Notes under the pieces: generated by a model | What the model saw: the letters and a program-made list of their open reading frames with translations, nothing else | What the model was told of the DNA's origin: nothing | Databases searched by the model: none | Assembly: GCA_902470695.1 (NCBI GenBank) | Contig: CABRHH010000011.1 | Coordinates: 1 to 64,000 of the forward strand | Direction: 5' to 3' | From: an uncultured Collinsella sp. | GTDB lineage: Bacteria > Actinomycetota > Coriobacteriia > Coriobacteriales > Coriobacteriaceae | DNA length: 64,000 nt | Translations under genes and position numbers: made by a program | Shown: positions 17,232-26,700 of the stretch, piece by piece | How the letters are laid out: each line of letters starts with the position of its first letter | How positions within the stretch are numbered: the stretch's first letter is position 1

Positions 17232-17597
17232 GGGGCCTCCTTTCGCGCCGTCAATGCCCCTCATGGTACTGCATGTTGCCGCAGTGCCCGAGCGGTTTAT
17301 GTGTTGTTTGGGCCAGGGGGCAAAGAGTGAACCTGCTTATTATTAGGAATGATTCTGAACTATTTAACTCTATTCTAATCTATTCTGCTTTATTGCGAAG
17401 GCCCGCCGCATCGACCGTTCGTCCGGAAAACGCGCCCGTTCGTCTGCTGTGCGCCGCCTTCGGTCGAATCCTGCGCCGGTGTTCGCACCCGTCCATCCTA
17501 TCCTGCCCATAAGGGGCCCCGCGGGACGGGGCGCATCAAGAGGGGGATGCCAGCGGCTGTGTGCAGCTGCATCCGCAACACAGAAAGGAGGCATGCA
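17232..17597. other. Divergent intergenic region with AT-rich pocket
   Basis: 366 bp between the peptidase and permease genes. 17330-17400 is AT-rich with near-repeats of CTATTCTAATCTATTCTG and probably holds the divergent promoters, though I could not assign hexamers with confidence. No gene is supported in the remainder. Confidence 0.4.
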
Positions 17598-19040
17598 ATG
17601 GCAGACACCACCACCTCGGTTGAGTCGACGGGCATGAAGAAAACCCTATCGCTGTGGAACTTCTTCACCATCGGCTTCGGCGCCATCATCGGTACCGGCT
17701 GGGTGCTGCAGGTCGGCGACTGGATGGTCGTGGGCGGCGGTCCGGTTCCCGCCATGATCGCATTCCTCATCGGGGCCATCGCCCTGGTGCCCATCGGAGC
17801 GGTGTTCGGCGAGCTCACGGCTGCCATCCCGGTTTCGGGCGGCATCGTTGAGTATGTCGACCGCACCTTCGGCCGCACGGCGTCCTACATCACCGGATGG
17901 TTCTTGGCGCTCGGCAACGGCATCCTGTGCCCGTGGGAGGCCATCGCCATCTCCACGCTGGTGTCCGACATGTTCGGAGGCCTGCCCGGCCTCGGGTGGC
18001 TGCGCGCCGTCAAGCTCTACACCATTCTGGGTGCCGACGTGTACCTGTTCCCCACGGTGATCGCGCTCGCGTTCGCCGGCTACGTGATCTACCTCAACTT
18101 CCGCGGTGCCAGCTCGGCCGCCAAGCTGCAGGCCTTCCTCACCAAGGCCCTGCTGTGCGGTATGCTGCTCGCCATGGGCGTGTCCATCTTCACCGGCTCA
18201 CCGTCCAACGCCATGCCGGTGTTCTCCCAGGTTTCCGGCGCCGGTGGCGGCGTAGCGGCAACCGAGAGCGGCAACCTGCTTGCCGGCATCGTCTCGGTGC
18301 TCGTGCTCACCCCGTTCTTCTACGCGGGCTTCGACACGATCCCGCAGCAGGCCGAGGAGGCCGCCGAGGGCCTGAACTGGAACAAGTTCGGCAAGATCAT
18401 CTCGCTTGCACTGCTGGCGGCGGGCGGCTTCTACATGGTGTGCATCTATTCGTTCGGCACGATTCTGCCGTGGGCCGAGTTCGTTGAGCAGCCGGTGCCC
18501 GCGCTCGCGTGCCTCAAGAACATCAACATGATCCTGTACATCGCGATGCTCGTCATCGCCACCCTCGGCCCCATGGGCCCGATGAACTCCTTCTACGGCG
18601 CCACGAGCCGCATCATGCTCGCCATGGGCCGCAAGGGCCAGCTGCCCGAGAAGTTCGCCGAGGTTGATGAGCGCTCCGGCGCACCCAAGCTGGCGTGCGT
18701 GGTGCTTGCCGTGATCACCGTCGTGGGGCCGTTTTTGGGCAAGAACATGCTCATCCCGCTGACCAACGTCTCGGCGCTCGCGTTCATCTTCTCCTGCACC
18801 ATGGTGGCGCTCGCGTGCCTGCGCATGCGTTTCACCGAGCCCGACCTGCCGCGCCCCTACAAGGTTCCGGGCGGCAAGTTCGGCATCTGCCTGGCCATCG
18901 CCGCGGGCCTGCTCATCATTGGCCTGCTCGTCCTGCCGTTCAGTCCTGCCTCGCTCAATGCGGTGGAATGGGGCATCGTGCTGGGCTGGTTGGCCGTGGG
19001 TCTGGTGCTCATGTTCGTGACGAGGGCCCGCGCCCGGTAA
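17598..19040 (+). CDS. APC-superfamily amino acid permease
   Basis: A 480-aa integral membrane protein with about twelve hydrophobic segments. The N-terminal signature FFTIGFGAIIGTGWVL (TM1, residues 20-35) is the substrate-binding GxG loop of amino acid/polyamine/organocation transporters, and PFFYAGFDTIPQQAEE is the conserved TM6-loop. It would import an amino acid or related compound by symport or exchange. The start has AAAGGAGG upstream. The amidohydrolase gene 231 bp downstream has the same orientation, so the permease probably brings in that enzyme's substrate or its precursor. Confidence 0.88.
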   Translation: MADTTTSVESTGMKKTLSLWNFFTIGFGAIIGTGWVLQVGDWMVVGGGPVPAMIAFLIGAIALVPIGAVFGELTAAIPVSGGIVEYVDRTFGRTASYITGWFLALGNGILCPWEAIAISTLVSDMFGGLPGLGWLRAVKLYTILGADVYLFPTVIALAFAGYVIYLNFRGASSAAKLQAFLTKALLCGMLLAMGVSIFTGSPSNAMPVFSQVSGAGGGVAATESGNLLAGIVSVLVLTPFFYAGFDTIPQQAEEAAEGLNWNKFGKIISLALLAAGGFYMVCIYSFGTILPWAEFVEQPVPALACLKNINMILYIAMLVIATLGPMGPMNSFYGATSRIMLAMGRKGQLPEKFAEVDERSGAPKLACVVLAVITVVGPFLGKNMLIPLTNVSALAFIFSCTMVALACLRMRFTEPDLPRPYKVPGGKFGICLAIAAGLLIIGLLVLPFSPASLNAVEWGIVLGWLAVGLVLMFVTRARAR

Positions 19041-19271
19041 ACAGCCGTTGTTCGGGTGGGCGGCCTTCTCCTCATGCGAGCGCGCATCGCTTTGCACGCG
19101 TGCATCCGCCCGCCCGGGCATCCGGTTCGTGTCCGCTTGAGGTCCCGTTGCGCTTATCTGCGGCCGCGCTTCTTCGCGTATCCCGCCGTGTGGGCGCGCG
19201 GGCCTTGGGCATTCGTTCATATGCATGGTCGCTGAAGGCGACCTCAACCGTTCCAACAAAGGAGGAACACT

Positions 19272-20555
19272 ATGGGCAAGAAGTATGCAATCGTCGGCGG
19301 CAAGCTCGTTGACGGCACCGGTGCTGCGCCGGTGGAGAACTCGCTGGTCCTGATAGGCGAGGACGGGCGTATCGAGTACGCCGGCAAGCACGAGGACGTG
19401 CCGGCCGACGGCGGCTACGAGGTCATCGACGCCGCTGGCAAGACCGTCATGCCCGGCCTGATCGACACGCACCTGCACTTCTCCGGCAACCTCACCGACG
19501 ACGATACCGATTGGGTCATGCAGCCGCTGCTGGAGAAGCAGGCCGTGGCCGTCAAGCAGGCCTACGACTGCCTCACCCACGGCCTCACCACCGTGTGCGA
19601 GATCGGCCGCTTCGGTATCCAGGTGCGCGACTGCGTGAACAAGGGCGTGTTCAAGGGCCCGCGCATCTACGCCACGGGCCTGGGCTTCTGCCGCACCGCC
19701 GGACACGGTGACTCGCATCACTGCAGCCAGCTGGAGAACAAAGAATCCCATCCGTGGGGCGACCAGGTTGACGGGCCGTGGGATCTGCGGAAGGCCGTGC
19801 GCCGTCGCCTGCGCGAGAACCCCGATGCCATCAAGATCTGGGCAACCGGCGGCGGCATCTGGCGCTGGGACTCCGGGCGCGACCAGCATTACTGCGCCGA
19901 GGAGATTAAGGCTGTGTGCGATGAGGCCAAGATGGTGGGCATTCCCGTGTGGAGCCACTCCTACAACTCCCACTCCGCGGCATACGATTCGGTGCGCTTC
20001 GGCTGCGAGCAGCTGATCCACGGCTTCGATATCGATGAGAAGACCATGGACCTCATGGCCGAGCAGGGCACGTTCTTCACGCCCACCATCGGTTTTCTGC
20101 CCACGTGGTACTCCACCTATCCGCCGGTCTATGTGCCCGAGATCCACGACAAGTATGAGGGCACCCTGGTGGAGAAGGAGCTGCAGCGCAACTACGACTG
20201 CCTGCGCGAGGCCCGCAAGCGCGGCGTGATCTTCACCATCGGCTCGGATTCGTTCTCCTTCGTGACACCCTACGGCTACGTGACGATCGACGAGATGTAC
20301 GACTTCGTGGACAAGGTGGGCATCTCCCCGCTTGAGACCATCACCTGCGCCACTCTGAACGGCGCCAAGATGGCCCACTGCGAGGACGAGACTGGCTCGC
20401 TTGAGGCCGGTAAGTGCGCCGACCTGCTCATCGTCAACGGCGACCCGTCGGCGAACATCCACGATCTGACGCCTGAGAACATGGATGTCATCATGAAGGA
20501 TGGCTGGATCGTTGACGCGGGGACGTTCGGCGAGGGCAACAAGTACTCGGCATAA
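19272..20555 (+). CDS. Metal-dependent amidohydrolase (imidazolonepropionase/prolidase-like)
   Basis: A 427-aa TIM-barrel hydrolase. The beta-sandwich N-terminus (VGGKLVDGTG) leads into the first metal pair DTHLHFSG (about 65-72). IKIWATGG supplies a candidate carboxylated lysine, SHSYNSHS and IHGFDID supply the other histidines, and IGSDSFSF supplies the catalytic Asp. This pattern fits the subfamily holding Xaa-Pro dipeptidases and ochratoxinase-like enzymes, which cleave amide bonds. No signal peptide, so cytosolic. GGAGGAAC precedes the ATG. The adjacent permease suggests an imported N-acyl amino acid, dipeptide or drug-like amide as substrate; this is inferred. Confidence 0.85.
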   Translation: MGKKYAIVGGKLVDGTGAAPVENSLVLIGEDGRIEYAGKHEDVPADGGYEVIDAAGKTVMPGLIDTHLHFSGNLTDDDTDWVMQPLLEKQAVAVKQAYDCLTHGLTTVCEIGRFGIQVRDCVNKGVFKGPRIYATGLGFCRTAGHGDSHHCSQLENKESHPWGDQVDGPWDLRKAVRRRLRENPDAIKIWATGGGIWRWDSGRDQHYCAEEIKAVCDEAKMVGIPVWSHSYNSHSAAYDSVRFGCEQLIHGFDIDEKTMDLMAEQGTFFTPTIGFLPTWYSTYPPVYVPEIHDKYEGTLVEKELQRNYDCLREARKRGVIFTIGSDSFSFVTPYGYVTIDEMYDFVDKVGISPLETITCATLNGAKMAHCEDETGSLEAGKCADLLIVNGDPSANIHDLTPENMDVIMKDGWIVDAGTFGEGNKYSA

Positions 20556-20582
20556 GGGCAACAACCCGTCCGGAAGCCCCGG

Positions 20583-20903
20583 ATGGTTCCCTTCGGGTGT
20601 GGCTTCGCAAAACACCCTTCGGGAATCCATCCGGGGCTTCCTGCTGCTGCTCCTTTGCCTCGCGGGCGAAAAGGGGTTGGTCTCGTTGGGCGAAGGGGGT
20701 CGCTGCGTTTACGGGGACTGGGAGATTCCCTTCGGGTGTGGCTTCGCGAAACGCTTGAGGAGGCCTTGGAGATTCCCTTCGGGTGTGGCTTCGCGAAACA
20801 CCCTCCGGGAATCTCCAAGGCCGCTCGCCGTGGCTTCGCGAAACACCCTTCGGGAATCCATCCGGGGCTTCCTGCTGCGGCTCCTTTGCCTCGCGGGCGA
20901 AAA
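20583..20903. repeat. Cluster of palindromic extragenic repeats
   Basis: Four related units share TTCCCTTCGGGTGTGGCTTC or parts of it. Two 74-bp direct copies (20599-20672 and 20830-20903) differ at only two positions. Two exact 32-bp copies lie at 20721-20752 and 20768-20799. Each unit can fold because GATTCCC/GGGAATC and GGGTGT/ACACCC are complementary. Degenerate versions continue to about 21145. The pattern is that of REP-type repeats between convergent genes; no gene is supported. Confidence 0.8.
20762..20822. repeat. 61-bp near-perfect palindrome
   Basis: The arms run from GGCCTTGGAGATTCCC to its complement GGGAATCTCCAAGGCC, with inner GGGTGT/ACACCC pairing and the loop GGCTTCGCGAA. 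It is the best preserved unit of the repeat cluster and would form an exceptionally stable cruciform or RNA hairpin. Confidence 0.75.
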
Positions 20904-20932
20904 AAGAGGCATCGACCTGCATCGACGCCTCT
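20899..20932 (-). terminator. Minus-strand terminator of the adhesin gene
   Basis: On the minus strand AGAGGC and GCCTCT pair around a 16-base loop and are followed directly by six T residues (20905-20900). It lies 231 bp beyond the adhesin stop. Confidence 0.65.
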
Positions 20933-20961
20933 TATCCGAACACGCTTTTTGTCCTATTACC

Positions 20962-21010
20962 CTAGAAAGAAATGCGAGGAGCTTCCGTTGGGGCGGGGGC
21001 TCCTCGCATT
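20962..21010 (-). terminator. Second minus-strand hairpin after the adhesin gene
   Basis: AATGCGAGGAGC pairs with GCTCCTCGCATT, 12 bp with no mismatch; on the minus strand the stem is followed by TCTTTCT. On the plus strand the following sequence is GTTTG, so it may act weakly for the amidohydrolase gene too. Confidence 0.6.
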
Positions 21011-21162
21011 GTTTGTGGTGAGGACGTTCTGCCTCTGATGGCCTTGGATGATTTCCGGGAGGGGTCTGCCTCTGATGGCCGCGGGTGGTTTCCGGGAGGG
21101 GTTTTGCGGAAGGCGCGCCCGGAGGAAGCCATCCGAGGCTGCGTGCGGTTGCCCGTGTGCGG

Positions 21163-23460
21163 TTACTTCGAGCGGTTGCGGTCGTTGCGCTTGCCTGTGG
21201 CCTCGGCGGTACGGCGTGTGCGCTGGAAGGTCAGGGCCGCTGCCAGGGGCACGAAGGCCGCGGCTGCCAGGATGCCCGCCAGGCCGGAGGTGTCGCCGGT
21301 CTTGGGGAGCTTGGCCGGGCTCTGCGGCTTGTTCGGCTTGTCGTTCGGCTTCTTCGGCTTATCGTGCGGCTTGTTTGGCGTGGGGTTCTTGGTGTTGGTG
21401 ACGGTGAAGCCGCTGGCTGCATCGCCGGTCACCTTGGACGTGTAGCCCTCCACGGCGTCCTCCACGACGGTGTAGACGATCTTTTGGTCGTCCTGCTTCT
21501 CGAGCAGCTCGTCGAACGAGCCGGTCCAGTTGCCCTCCTGGGTGAGCGTGAGGGTCTTGCCCGTGTCGACACCGTCGGCGAGCAGATGGACGGTGACCGC
21601 ATCGCCCGCGCCGCCGACCCACTTCTTGGTGACGGGGATGGAGATCGTCTCGGGCTTGGGCGCGTTGGTGACCGTGGCCGACATCTTCTTGGCATCGGCA
21701 TCGGTAGCGATGCTGCTATAGCTGATCTTCCAGGTGTCCGTGGGCTCGGCGGGGCTCACGGTGCCGTCCTCGGCAACGGTGCCCTCCATCACGGCCACGC
21801 TCTTCACGGACGCCGGGTCGGGCAGGCCCGTGAACGAGCCGTGGTAGCCGTTGTCGGCGGTGAGCATCACGTAGTCGAGGGGCTCGCCGTTGATGACGAG
21901 GTAGACGGGGACATCCCCGCGCTCGGATGCCTCGACGGCGTCGTCCCACGCCTTGTCCACGGCCAGCTCCCACTCCTCCTTGATACCGGAGGCGAAGCTG
22001 CCGTTGGTGGCGATGCCGCCGCCAGATTTGGAGGTGTTGCCGGTGATGATCGTGGTCGCCGCTGCGAGGGCCGCGGCCTTTGCGCCCTCGGATGGCATCG
22101 CCTTCAGGGCACGGGAAACCCGCACGCCGTCCACCGGCACCGGCTCGCCGGGGTTCATGGCGTCAAAGCGCGGCGCGGCTGGGTCGGCGTCCCATTTGTC
22201 CCAGAAGCCGGAGCCATGGGGGTTGTAGGTGATACCGCCGTCGCGGTAGAAGGTGGTGAGACCGCCGCCGAGCATGCGGCTCGCCACCGTGACGACGGCT
22301 CCCTCGCTGGCCGACTGGTCGAGGTTCACGAAATCCTCGCCGGCGCCGGGGTTGCCCGAGACGGTGTTGTCGAAGACGGCCATGCCGTCGGTGACGTTGA
22401 CCGTGGCCTTGCTGGTGGGACAGCACCACAGGCCGCCGCCCATGAGGGTGGCGGTGTTGCCGGTGACGAGCGCGCCGTCGATGTGCGCAAGTGCGCGGGT
22501 CGAATCGATGTAGATGCCACCGCCGAAGTTCCCAGCGGTGTTGTTGGTGATGGTGCCGGCGTGGATGTTGAGGGCCTCGACGTTCTGGGCGTAGATGCCA
22601 CCGCCCGAGCCAGCGGTGGTGTTGCCCGTGATGGTGCCGCCCGTCATCTCAAGGCTCGACTGCGCGTTCACGTAGATGCCCGACCCGCCGTTGTTCGAGA
22701 TCGTGCCGCCGCTGAACGTGACGCTCGAGGAGAACACGCCCTGGATGCCGGTGCCGGCGTTGTGGTCGATGGTCCCGCCGCTCATGATGACGCTCGAGTG
22801 CGATGCGATGACGGCGACATGCGTTGCGTTGTTGGTGATGGTCCCGCCGCTCAGCTTGAAGGTCGAGCCCTTGTTCGTGTCGTTTTCCATGACGACGACC
22901 GCGGCAGCAGCGACGGAGGTGTGCTCGGCGATCGTTTGGTCTGCGATGATGCCACCGGACATGGTGAAGTCACCGCCGCGAACTACGACCACGCCCTCGA
23001 AGCCCGCCCTGACGGGGCCGCCGGTAAGCGTGCCGTGGCGCAGGTCGAGCGAGCCGGTCACCGTGGCGATCGAGCCCTGCTGCGCTGCTTGGGTGCTGGT
23101 GCCCTTGAACATGAGGTGGTCGTCGGCCGTGGCAGCGATGGTGAACGCGCCGTCCACCTGGAACATGGGCTCGGCGGTGCTGGAGAGGGTGTGGGCGCTT
23201 CCGTCGTCGGTGACGGTGACGGTCTTGCCGGCGGGGATGTTGATGGTCGCGTCGAGCGCGAGGTCGGACGTGATCGTGACGGTGCCGCCGTCGGGTGCGT
23301 CGTCGATCTGTTTCTGGAGCGTGGCGGCCGCCGATGCCTTGGCGGCATTGCCGGGGGCGGCTTCGGCCTCGGCTGCAGCGGCCCGGCCGACACCTCCCAG
23401 CATGCACACGCTGAGCGCAACCAGTACGCCCATGACATAGGTCAGTATTCGTTTTCTCAT
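21163..23460 (-). CDS. LPXTG-anchored beta-helix surface protein
   Basis: A 765-aa secreted, wall-anchored protein. Residues 1-30 are a signal peptide (MRKRILTYVMGVLVALSV, cleavage near AAAA-EA). About 40-420 are repeated SGGTITNN/GGGIY strands, a right-handed parallel beta-helix as in adhesins and polysaccharide-binding proteins. About 600-700 is a Cna-B-type domain (ISIPVTKKWVGG ... VTNTKNP). A Pro/Lys-rich wall spacer leads to the sortase motif LPKTG (718-722), a hydrophobic helix and a basic tail. The start at 23460 gives a proper signal peptide and has AAAGG upstream. Two terminator hairpins follow. The ligand (host glycan, mucin, dietary polysaccharide) is unknown. Confidence 0.9.
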   Translation of the reverse strand: MRKRILTYVMGVLVALSVCMLGGVGRAAAAEAEAAPGNAAKASAAATLQKQIDDAPDGGTVTITSDLALDATINIPAGKTVTVTDDGSAHTLSSTAEPMFQVDGAFTIAATADDHLMFKGTSTQAAQQGSIATVTGSLDLRHGTLTGGPVRAGFEGVVVVRGGDFTMSGGIIADQTIAEHTSVAAAAVVVMENDTNKGSTFKLSGGTITNNATHVAVIASHSSVIMSGGTIDHNAGTGIQGVFSSSVTFSGGTISNNGGSGIYVNAQSSLEMTGGTITGNTTAGSGGGIYAQNVEALNIHAGTITNNTAGNFGGGIYIDSTRALAHIDGALVTGNTATLMGGGLWCCPTSKATVNVTDGMAVFDNTVSGNPGAGEDFVNLDQSASEGAVVTVASRMLGGGLTTFYRDGGITYNPHGSGFWDKWDADPAAPRFDAMNPGEPVPVDGVRVSRALKAMPSEGAKAAALAAATTIITGNTSKSGGGIATNGSFASGIKEEWELAVDKAWDDAVEASERGDVPVYLVINGEPLDYVMLTADNGYHGSFTGLPDPASVKSVAVMEGTVAEDGTVSPAEPTDTWKISYSSIATDADAKKMSATVTNAPKPETISIPVTKKWVGGAGDAVTVHLLADGVDTGKTLTLTQEGNWTGSFDELLEKQDDQKIVYTVVEDAVEGYTSKVTGDAASGFTVTNTKNPTPNKPHDKPKKPNDKPNKPQSPAKLPKTGDTSGLAGILAAAAFVPLAAALTFQRTRRTAEATGKRNDRNRSK

Positions 23461-23991
23461 CTTCCCCAGCCTTTCCGATACGCTATAGGCGAAAACCGCC
23501 CGGGGCGAGTGCGGGCGCCGGTGCGGACTCAGCGCTTGCACGCCTCGGGGCTGTAAACGTTTCCAGCTTAGGGTCGGAAACAATAAATTACAAGGTAGAT
23601 GGCCGTGTTTGGGGATGATGGACCAACGCGGCCGGGCGGCGGTCGCCATTGATGGACCCCGGTGACAGACGGCTTCTTCGGGCGCGAATCTGCGTGCTTC
23701 CGGTACAATCGAGCGCATTCATTTGTCCATGTCTACCTTGCCGTTTGCAGACGCACCGTGTGTGGTCGGCGGCATATATACAGAAGATTTTCCCTGCCTT
23801 TCGCCTGGTCGAATGTCCAACGACCCGCACGGGCGGCGCGGCGGCTTGGAGTGCTGGTTGAGGATGGTCCGTCCCGCGGCCGTTTCGCCTGATAAGATGG
23901 GTGGCAGGCAAGCCTGTTCGGAGGCGCGTTCCGGTGCTGGGGAAACGGCTCTGCACGTCCGTGCGTCCGGGCGGCGGGGAAGGGGAGTGGC
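23461..23991. other. Divergent intergenic region, no gene recognised
   Basis: 531 bp between the adhesin and the sensor kinase. A short AT-rich patch at 23575-23610 is the likeliest promoter area for the adhesin, but I cannot assign good hexamers. Open frames here lack ribosome binding sites and family-like sequence. Confidence 0.4.
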
Positions 23992-25452
23992 ATGCGCATG
24001 CAGTGGCCATGGAGCCGGCAGAATCCAACGAAGTTCTTCCGCACCGCTCAGCGGGGCGCCTTGCGCGGCCTCATGCTGTGCGTGCCCATGCTGCTTATCC
24101 TGCTGGGACTTGAGCTTGTGGCCAACGCCAACCCCGTGCCGGCGGTCATCACCATCGCCGGCCTGGTGCTTCTGTGCTTCTTCTTCGCCTACGTGTTCGT
24201 GACCCCTGACGACTTCTCGCTGTCGGCCACCGACCGCACCCTAGGTATCGCGAGTCAGATTTTCGTCCACACCCGGCACGGCCTCACGCCCGAGGCGGGC
24301 CTGGGCGCCTGCCGCATCATCCTGCCCGAGACCCTGGCCTCGGCCATCTGCCTCACCGATGGCCAGGCGGTGGTAGCCAGCTGGGGCGAGGATTCCGATC
24401 GCTGCCCGGTGGGGCAGCCGGTTGTGCTCGAGACCACCCTGCATGTGATCGCCTCCAAGCAGACGAGCGTGTTTTCCCGTGATGTCCCCAGCGACCCGGA
24501 GCCGCGCTTCTTTCCGCGTCTGCGTGCCGGCATCGCCGCGCCGCTGGTGGTGCGCGACCGCTGCATGGGGACGCTTGAGCTGTACTACCCGCGCTATAAC
24601 GACATCGATGCGCGGCAGATCGCGCTGGCAACGGGGTTTGCGGACCTCATCTCCACGCAGCTGGCAAGCTTCGAGCTCGAGCGCCAGGAGGATGTGAGTG
24701 CCCGCATGGAGCTGCGTGCGCTGCAGTCGCAGGTGGACCCGCACTTCCTGTTCAACACCATCGGCACGATCGTGTCGCTCGTGCGCACCGAACCCGAGAA
24801 GGCGCGATCGCTGCTGATCGACTTCTCGAACTACTACCGCCAGACGCTGTCGAACTCCGAAGCGCTGACCTCGCTTGAAAGCGAGCTGGGGCAGGGCATG
24901 CGCTACATCAACCTCATGCAGGCGCGCTACGGGGCGGAGCGCCTGCGCCTGGAGGCCCATCTTGACCCGGCGACGCTGGACTGCCCGGTTCCGCCGTTTA
25001 TCCTGCAGCCGTTGCTGGAGAATTGCATCAAGCACGCCATGCGCGAGACCGAGCCGCTGACGATCGAGCTGTCGTCGCGCCGCACGGATGACGGCGTGCG
25101 CATCATGGTGGAGGACGACGGTGTGGGCATGGATGCCGAGACACTGGCGCATCTGTTCGATTCATCGGCGGATGCCGAGGAAGGGCGCGGTGCGGGGGAG
25201 GAGCACGGTGTGGGCGAGGTGTCGCACATGCCGCCGAGCGTGCGTGACGTGCCCATGACGGCCGACGGCTCCGTCAAGCGCGGTGGTGGCCTGGCACTCT
25301 CGAACGTGCTCATGCGCATCCATTTCTTCTTCGGTGAGCGCTCCGGTATCCAGGTGGCCTCCGAGCCGGGCCGCGGTACGAGCGTGACGGTCGAGCTGCT
25401 GGGCGAGCCGCACGAACCCCAGGCAACCACGCTCCCCTCAGCCCGCGACTGA
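23992..25452 (+). CDS. LytS-family sensor histidine kinase
   Basis: A 486-aa membrane sensor. Two membrane helices (about 27-45 and 50-70) are followed by a GAF-like sensory domain (about 95-225, ending GTLELYYPRYNDIDARQ). The His_kinase domain has the phospho-acceptor H251 in LQSQVDPHFLFNTI. The ATPase part has an N-box (LQPLLENCIKHAM) and a G-box (VEDDGVGMD), with a G2-like GGGLALSNV after an acidic insertion. The partner LytTR response regulator lies 479 bp downstream, unusually far for such a pair. Relatives sense envelope stress, peptides or pyruvate. The start has AGGGGAG upstream. Confidence 0.9.
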   Translation: MRMQWPWSRQNPTKFFRTAQRGALRGLMLCVPMLLILLGLELVANANPVPAVITIAGLVLLCFFFAYVFVTPDDFSLSATDRTLGIASQIFVHTRHGLTPEAGLGACRIILPETLASAICLTDGQAVVASWGEDSDRCPVGQPVVLETTLHVIASKQTSVFSRDVPSDPEPRFFPRLRAGIAAPLVVRDRCMGTLELYYPRYNDIDARQIALATGFADLISTQLASFELERQEDVSARMELRALQSQVDPHFLFNTIGTIVSLVRTEPEKARSLLIDFSNYYRQTLSNSEALTSLESELGQGMRYINLMQARYGAERLRLEAHLDPATLDCPVPPFILQPLLENCIKHAMRETEPLTIELSSRRTDDGVRIMVEDDGVGMDAETLAHLFDSSADAEEGRGAGEEHGVGEVSHMPPSVRDVPMTADGSVKRGGGLALSNVLMRIHFFFGERSGIQVASEPGRGTSVTVELLGEPHEPQATTLPSARD

Positions 25453-25458
25453 CCTGCA

Positions 25459-25760
25459 ATTTGGGGACGGGGTCGTTTCGTTTGGCGCGCGTGGGGGGCG
25501 CCTGCGCGGCAGCCGAGTTTGGGGGCGCGCAGTTTGGGGACGGGGTCGATTCGTTTTCTGATTCCATGGGGGTGCGGTGTGGGTGCGCAGGGGGCGTGGG
25601 CGCACACGGTGCACGCACGAGCGCGTGGGCGCGAACGGTGCGCGGGAACGCACGAGCGCGTGGGAGCGAACGGTGCGCGGGAACGCATGGGCGCGCCCGG
25701 GGCGTGGGGGCGCGAGCTTGTGGGTGCGCCCGGGGCGTGGGCGCGCACGATGCGCGCGAG
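25459..25760. repeat. Direct repeats between sensor and regulator genes
   Basis: TTTGGGGACGGGGTCG occurs at about 25460 and 25533 as part of a 24-bp repeat with one mismatch. Two 35-bp copies beginning GCACGAGCGCGTGGG (25615-25649 and 25650-25684) are tandem with one mismatch. GCGCCCGGGGCGTGGG recurs at about 25691 and 25727. The gap 25453-25931 has no supported gene; the repeats separate a pair that is normally adjacent. Confidence 0.65.
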
Positions 25761-25931
25761 CGTGCGCGAGCTTGTGAGCATGCACGGGGCCTCCGTCACC
25801 TCGCCAACCGCATACTGCGTCACCGCGTGCGGTTGACGACCTCGTCGTCCCATACGCTACACTGGTATGACAGAGTAACAACAGGGGCGCGTCCGAGCGG
25901 TTGCCGCCGGTGTCGCGCCGAGGGGGTGTAT

Positions 25932-26672
25932 ATGGAGGAGGGTGCATGGAGTGCCCTGGTGGTGGACGATGAGCCGCCGATCCGGGCAGAGCTCAAGTAC
26001 CTGCTCGGGCAGGATGCGCGCGTAGATGTCATCGAGGAAGCGGGCGGCGCCAGCGAGGCGGTCGAGAAGATCTTGGCGCTGCGGCCCGACGTGCTGTTCC
26101 TGGATATTCAGATGCCGGGCACGAGTGGGGTGAAACTGGCCGATACCCTGCGCAATTTGAAGAATCCGCCGGTCGTCGTATTCGTGACGGCGTTTTCCGA
26201 GTACGCCGCCGAGGCGTTTGAGCTCGATGCGGTCGACTACGTGCTGAAACCCGTGGAGCTCGAGCGTATCGAGAAGGCGCTCGACAAGGTGGGCGCGGCC
26301 CTGGCGGCCCGCAAGCCCGCGGAGGCTGCGCGCACAGTGAAGCGGCTGCAGGTTGAGCACAGTGGCCGGCGTTCGTTCATCCCGGTGGCGGATGTGTCGT
26401 ATTTCGAGGCACGTGCCGACTACGCGACGGCTCACGCGGCATCGGGATCCTATTTTGTGGGCGAGTCCATTTCGGTGCTCGAGGAGCGCCTGCGCCACGA
26501 GGGCTTTATGCGCGTGCATCGCAGCTTCCTGGTGAATATCGACGACGTCCGCACGGTTGAGGTGGTGCGGCCGAGCGGGCTGATACAGCTGACGCTCGAG
26601 ACGACCGGGGCGAGCGTGCCGGTGTCGCGTCGACGGATGGCCGATGTGAAGCGCTGTCTGGGACTCGAATAG
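25932..26672 (+). CDS. LytTR-family response regulator
   Basis: A 246-aa regulator. The receiver domain (7-125) has the acidic pair D12-D13, phospho-acceptor D58 (LFLDIQMPG), T86 region (VFVTAFSE) and K107 (VDYVLKPVE). A linker leads to a LytTR DNA-binding domain (about 140-245; FIPVADVSYFEARADYATAHA, then RVHRSFLVNIDDV). It should be phosphorylated by the upstream LytS-like kinase and bind direct-repeat promoters. The start at 25932 is preceded by GAGGGGG. Target genes are not identifiable here; LytTR relatives often control the wall, adhesion or bacteriocins. Confidence 0.9.
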   Translation: MEEGAWSALVVDDEPPIRAELKYLLGQDARVDVIEEAGGASEAVEKILALRPDVLFLDIQMPGTSGVKLADTLRNLKNPPVVVFVTAFSEYAAEAFELDAVDYVLKPVELERIEKALDKVGAALAARKPAEAARTVKRLQVEHSGRRSFIPVADVSYFEARADYATAHAASGSYFVGESISVLEERLRHEGFMRVHRSFLVNIDDVRTVEVVRPSGLIQLTLETTGASVPVSRRRMADVKRCLGLE

Positions 26673-26700
26673 AGTCGCGTGCGGTGCCCGGTTTCGGGCC

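Noticed and set aside
18198..20630. Long minus-strand frame opposite the permease and amidohydrolase
   Set aside because: Same reason: both opposite genes are full-length family members, and the frame has no recognisable domain.
21085..23556. Long plus-strand frame opposite the LPXTG adhesin
   Set aside because: The adhesin has signal peptide, beta-helix repeats, Cna-B domain and LPKTG on the other strand; the opposite frame is composition-driven.
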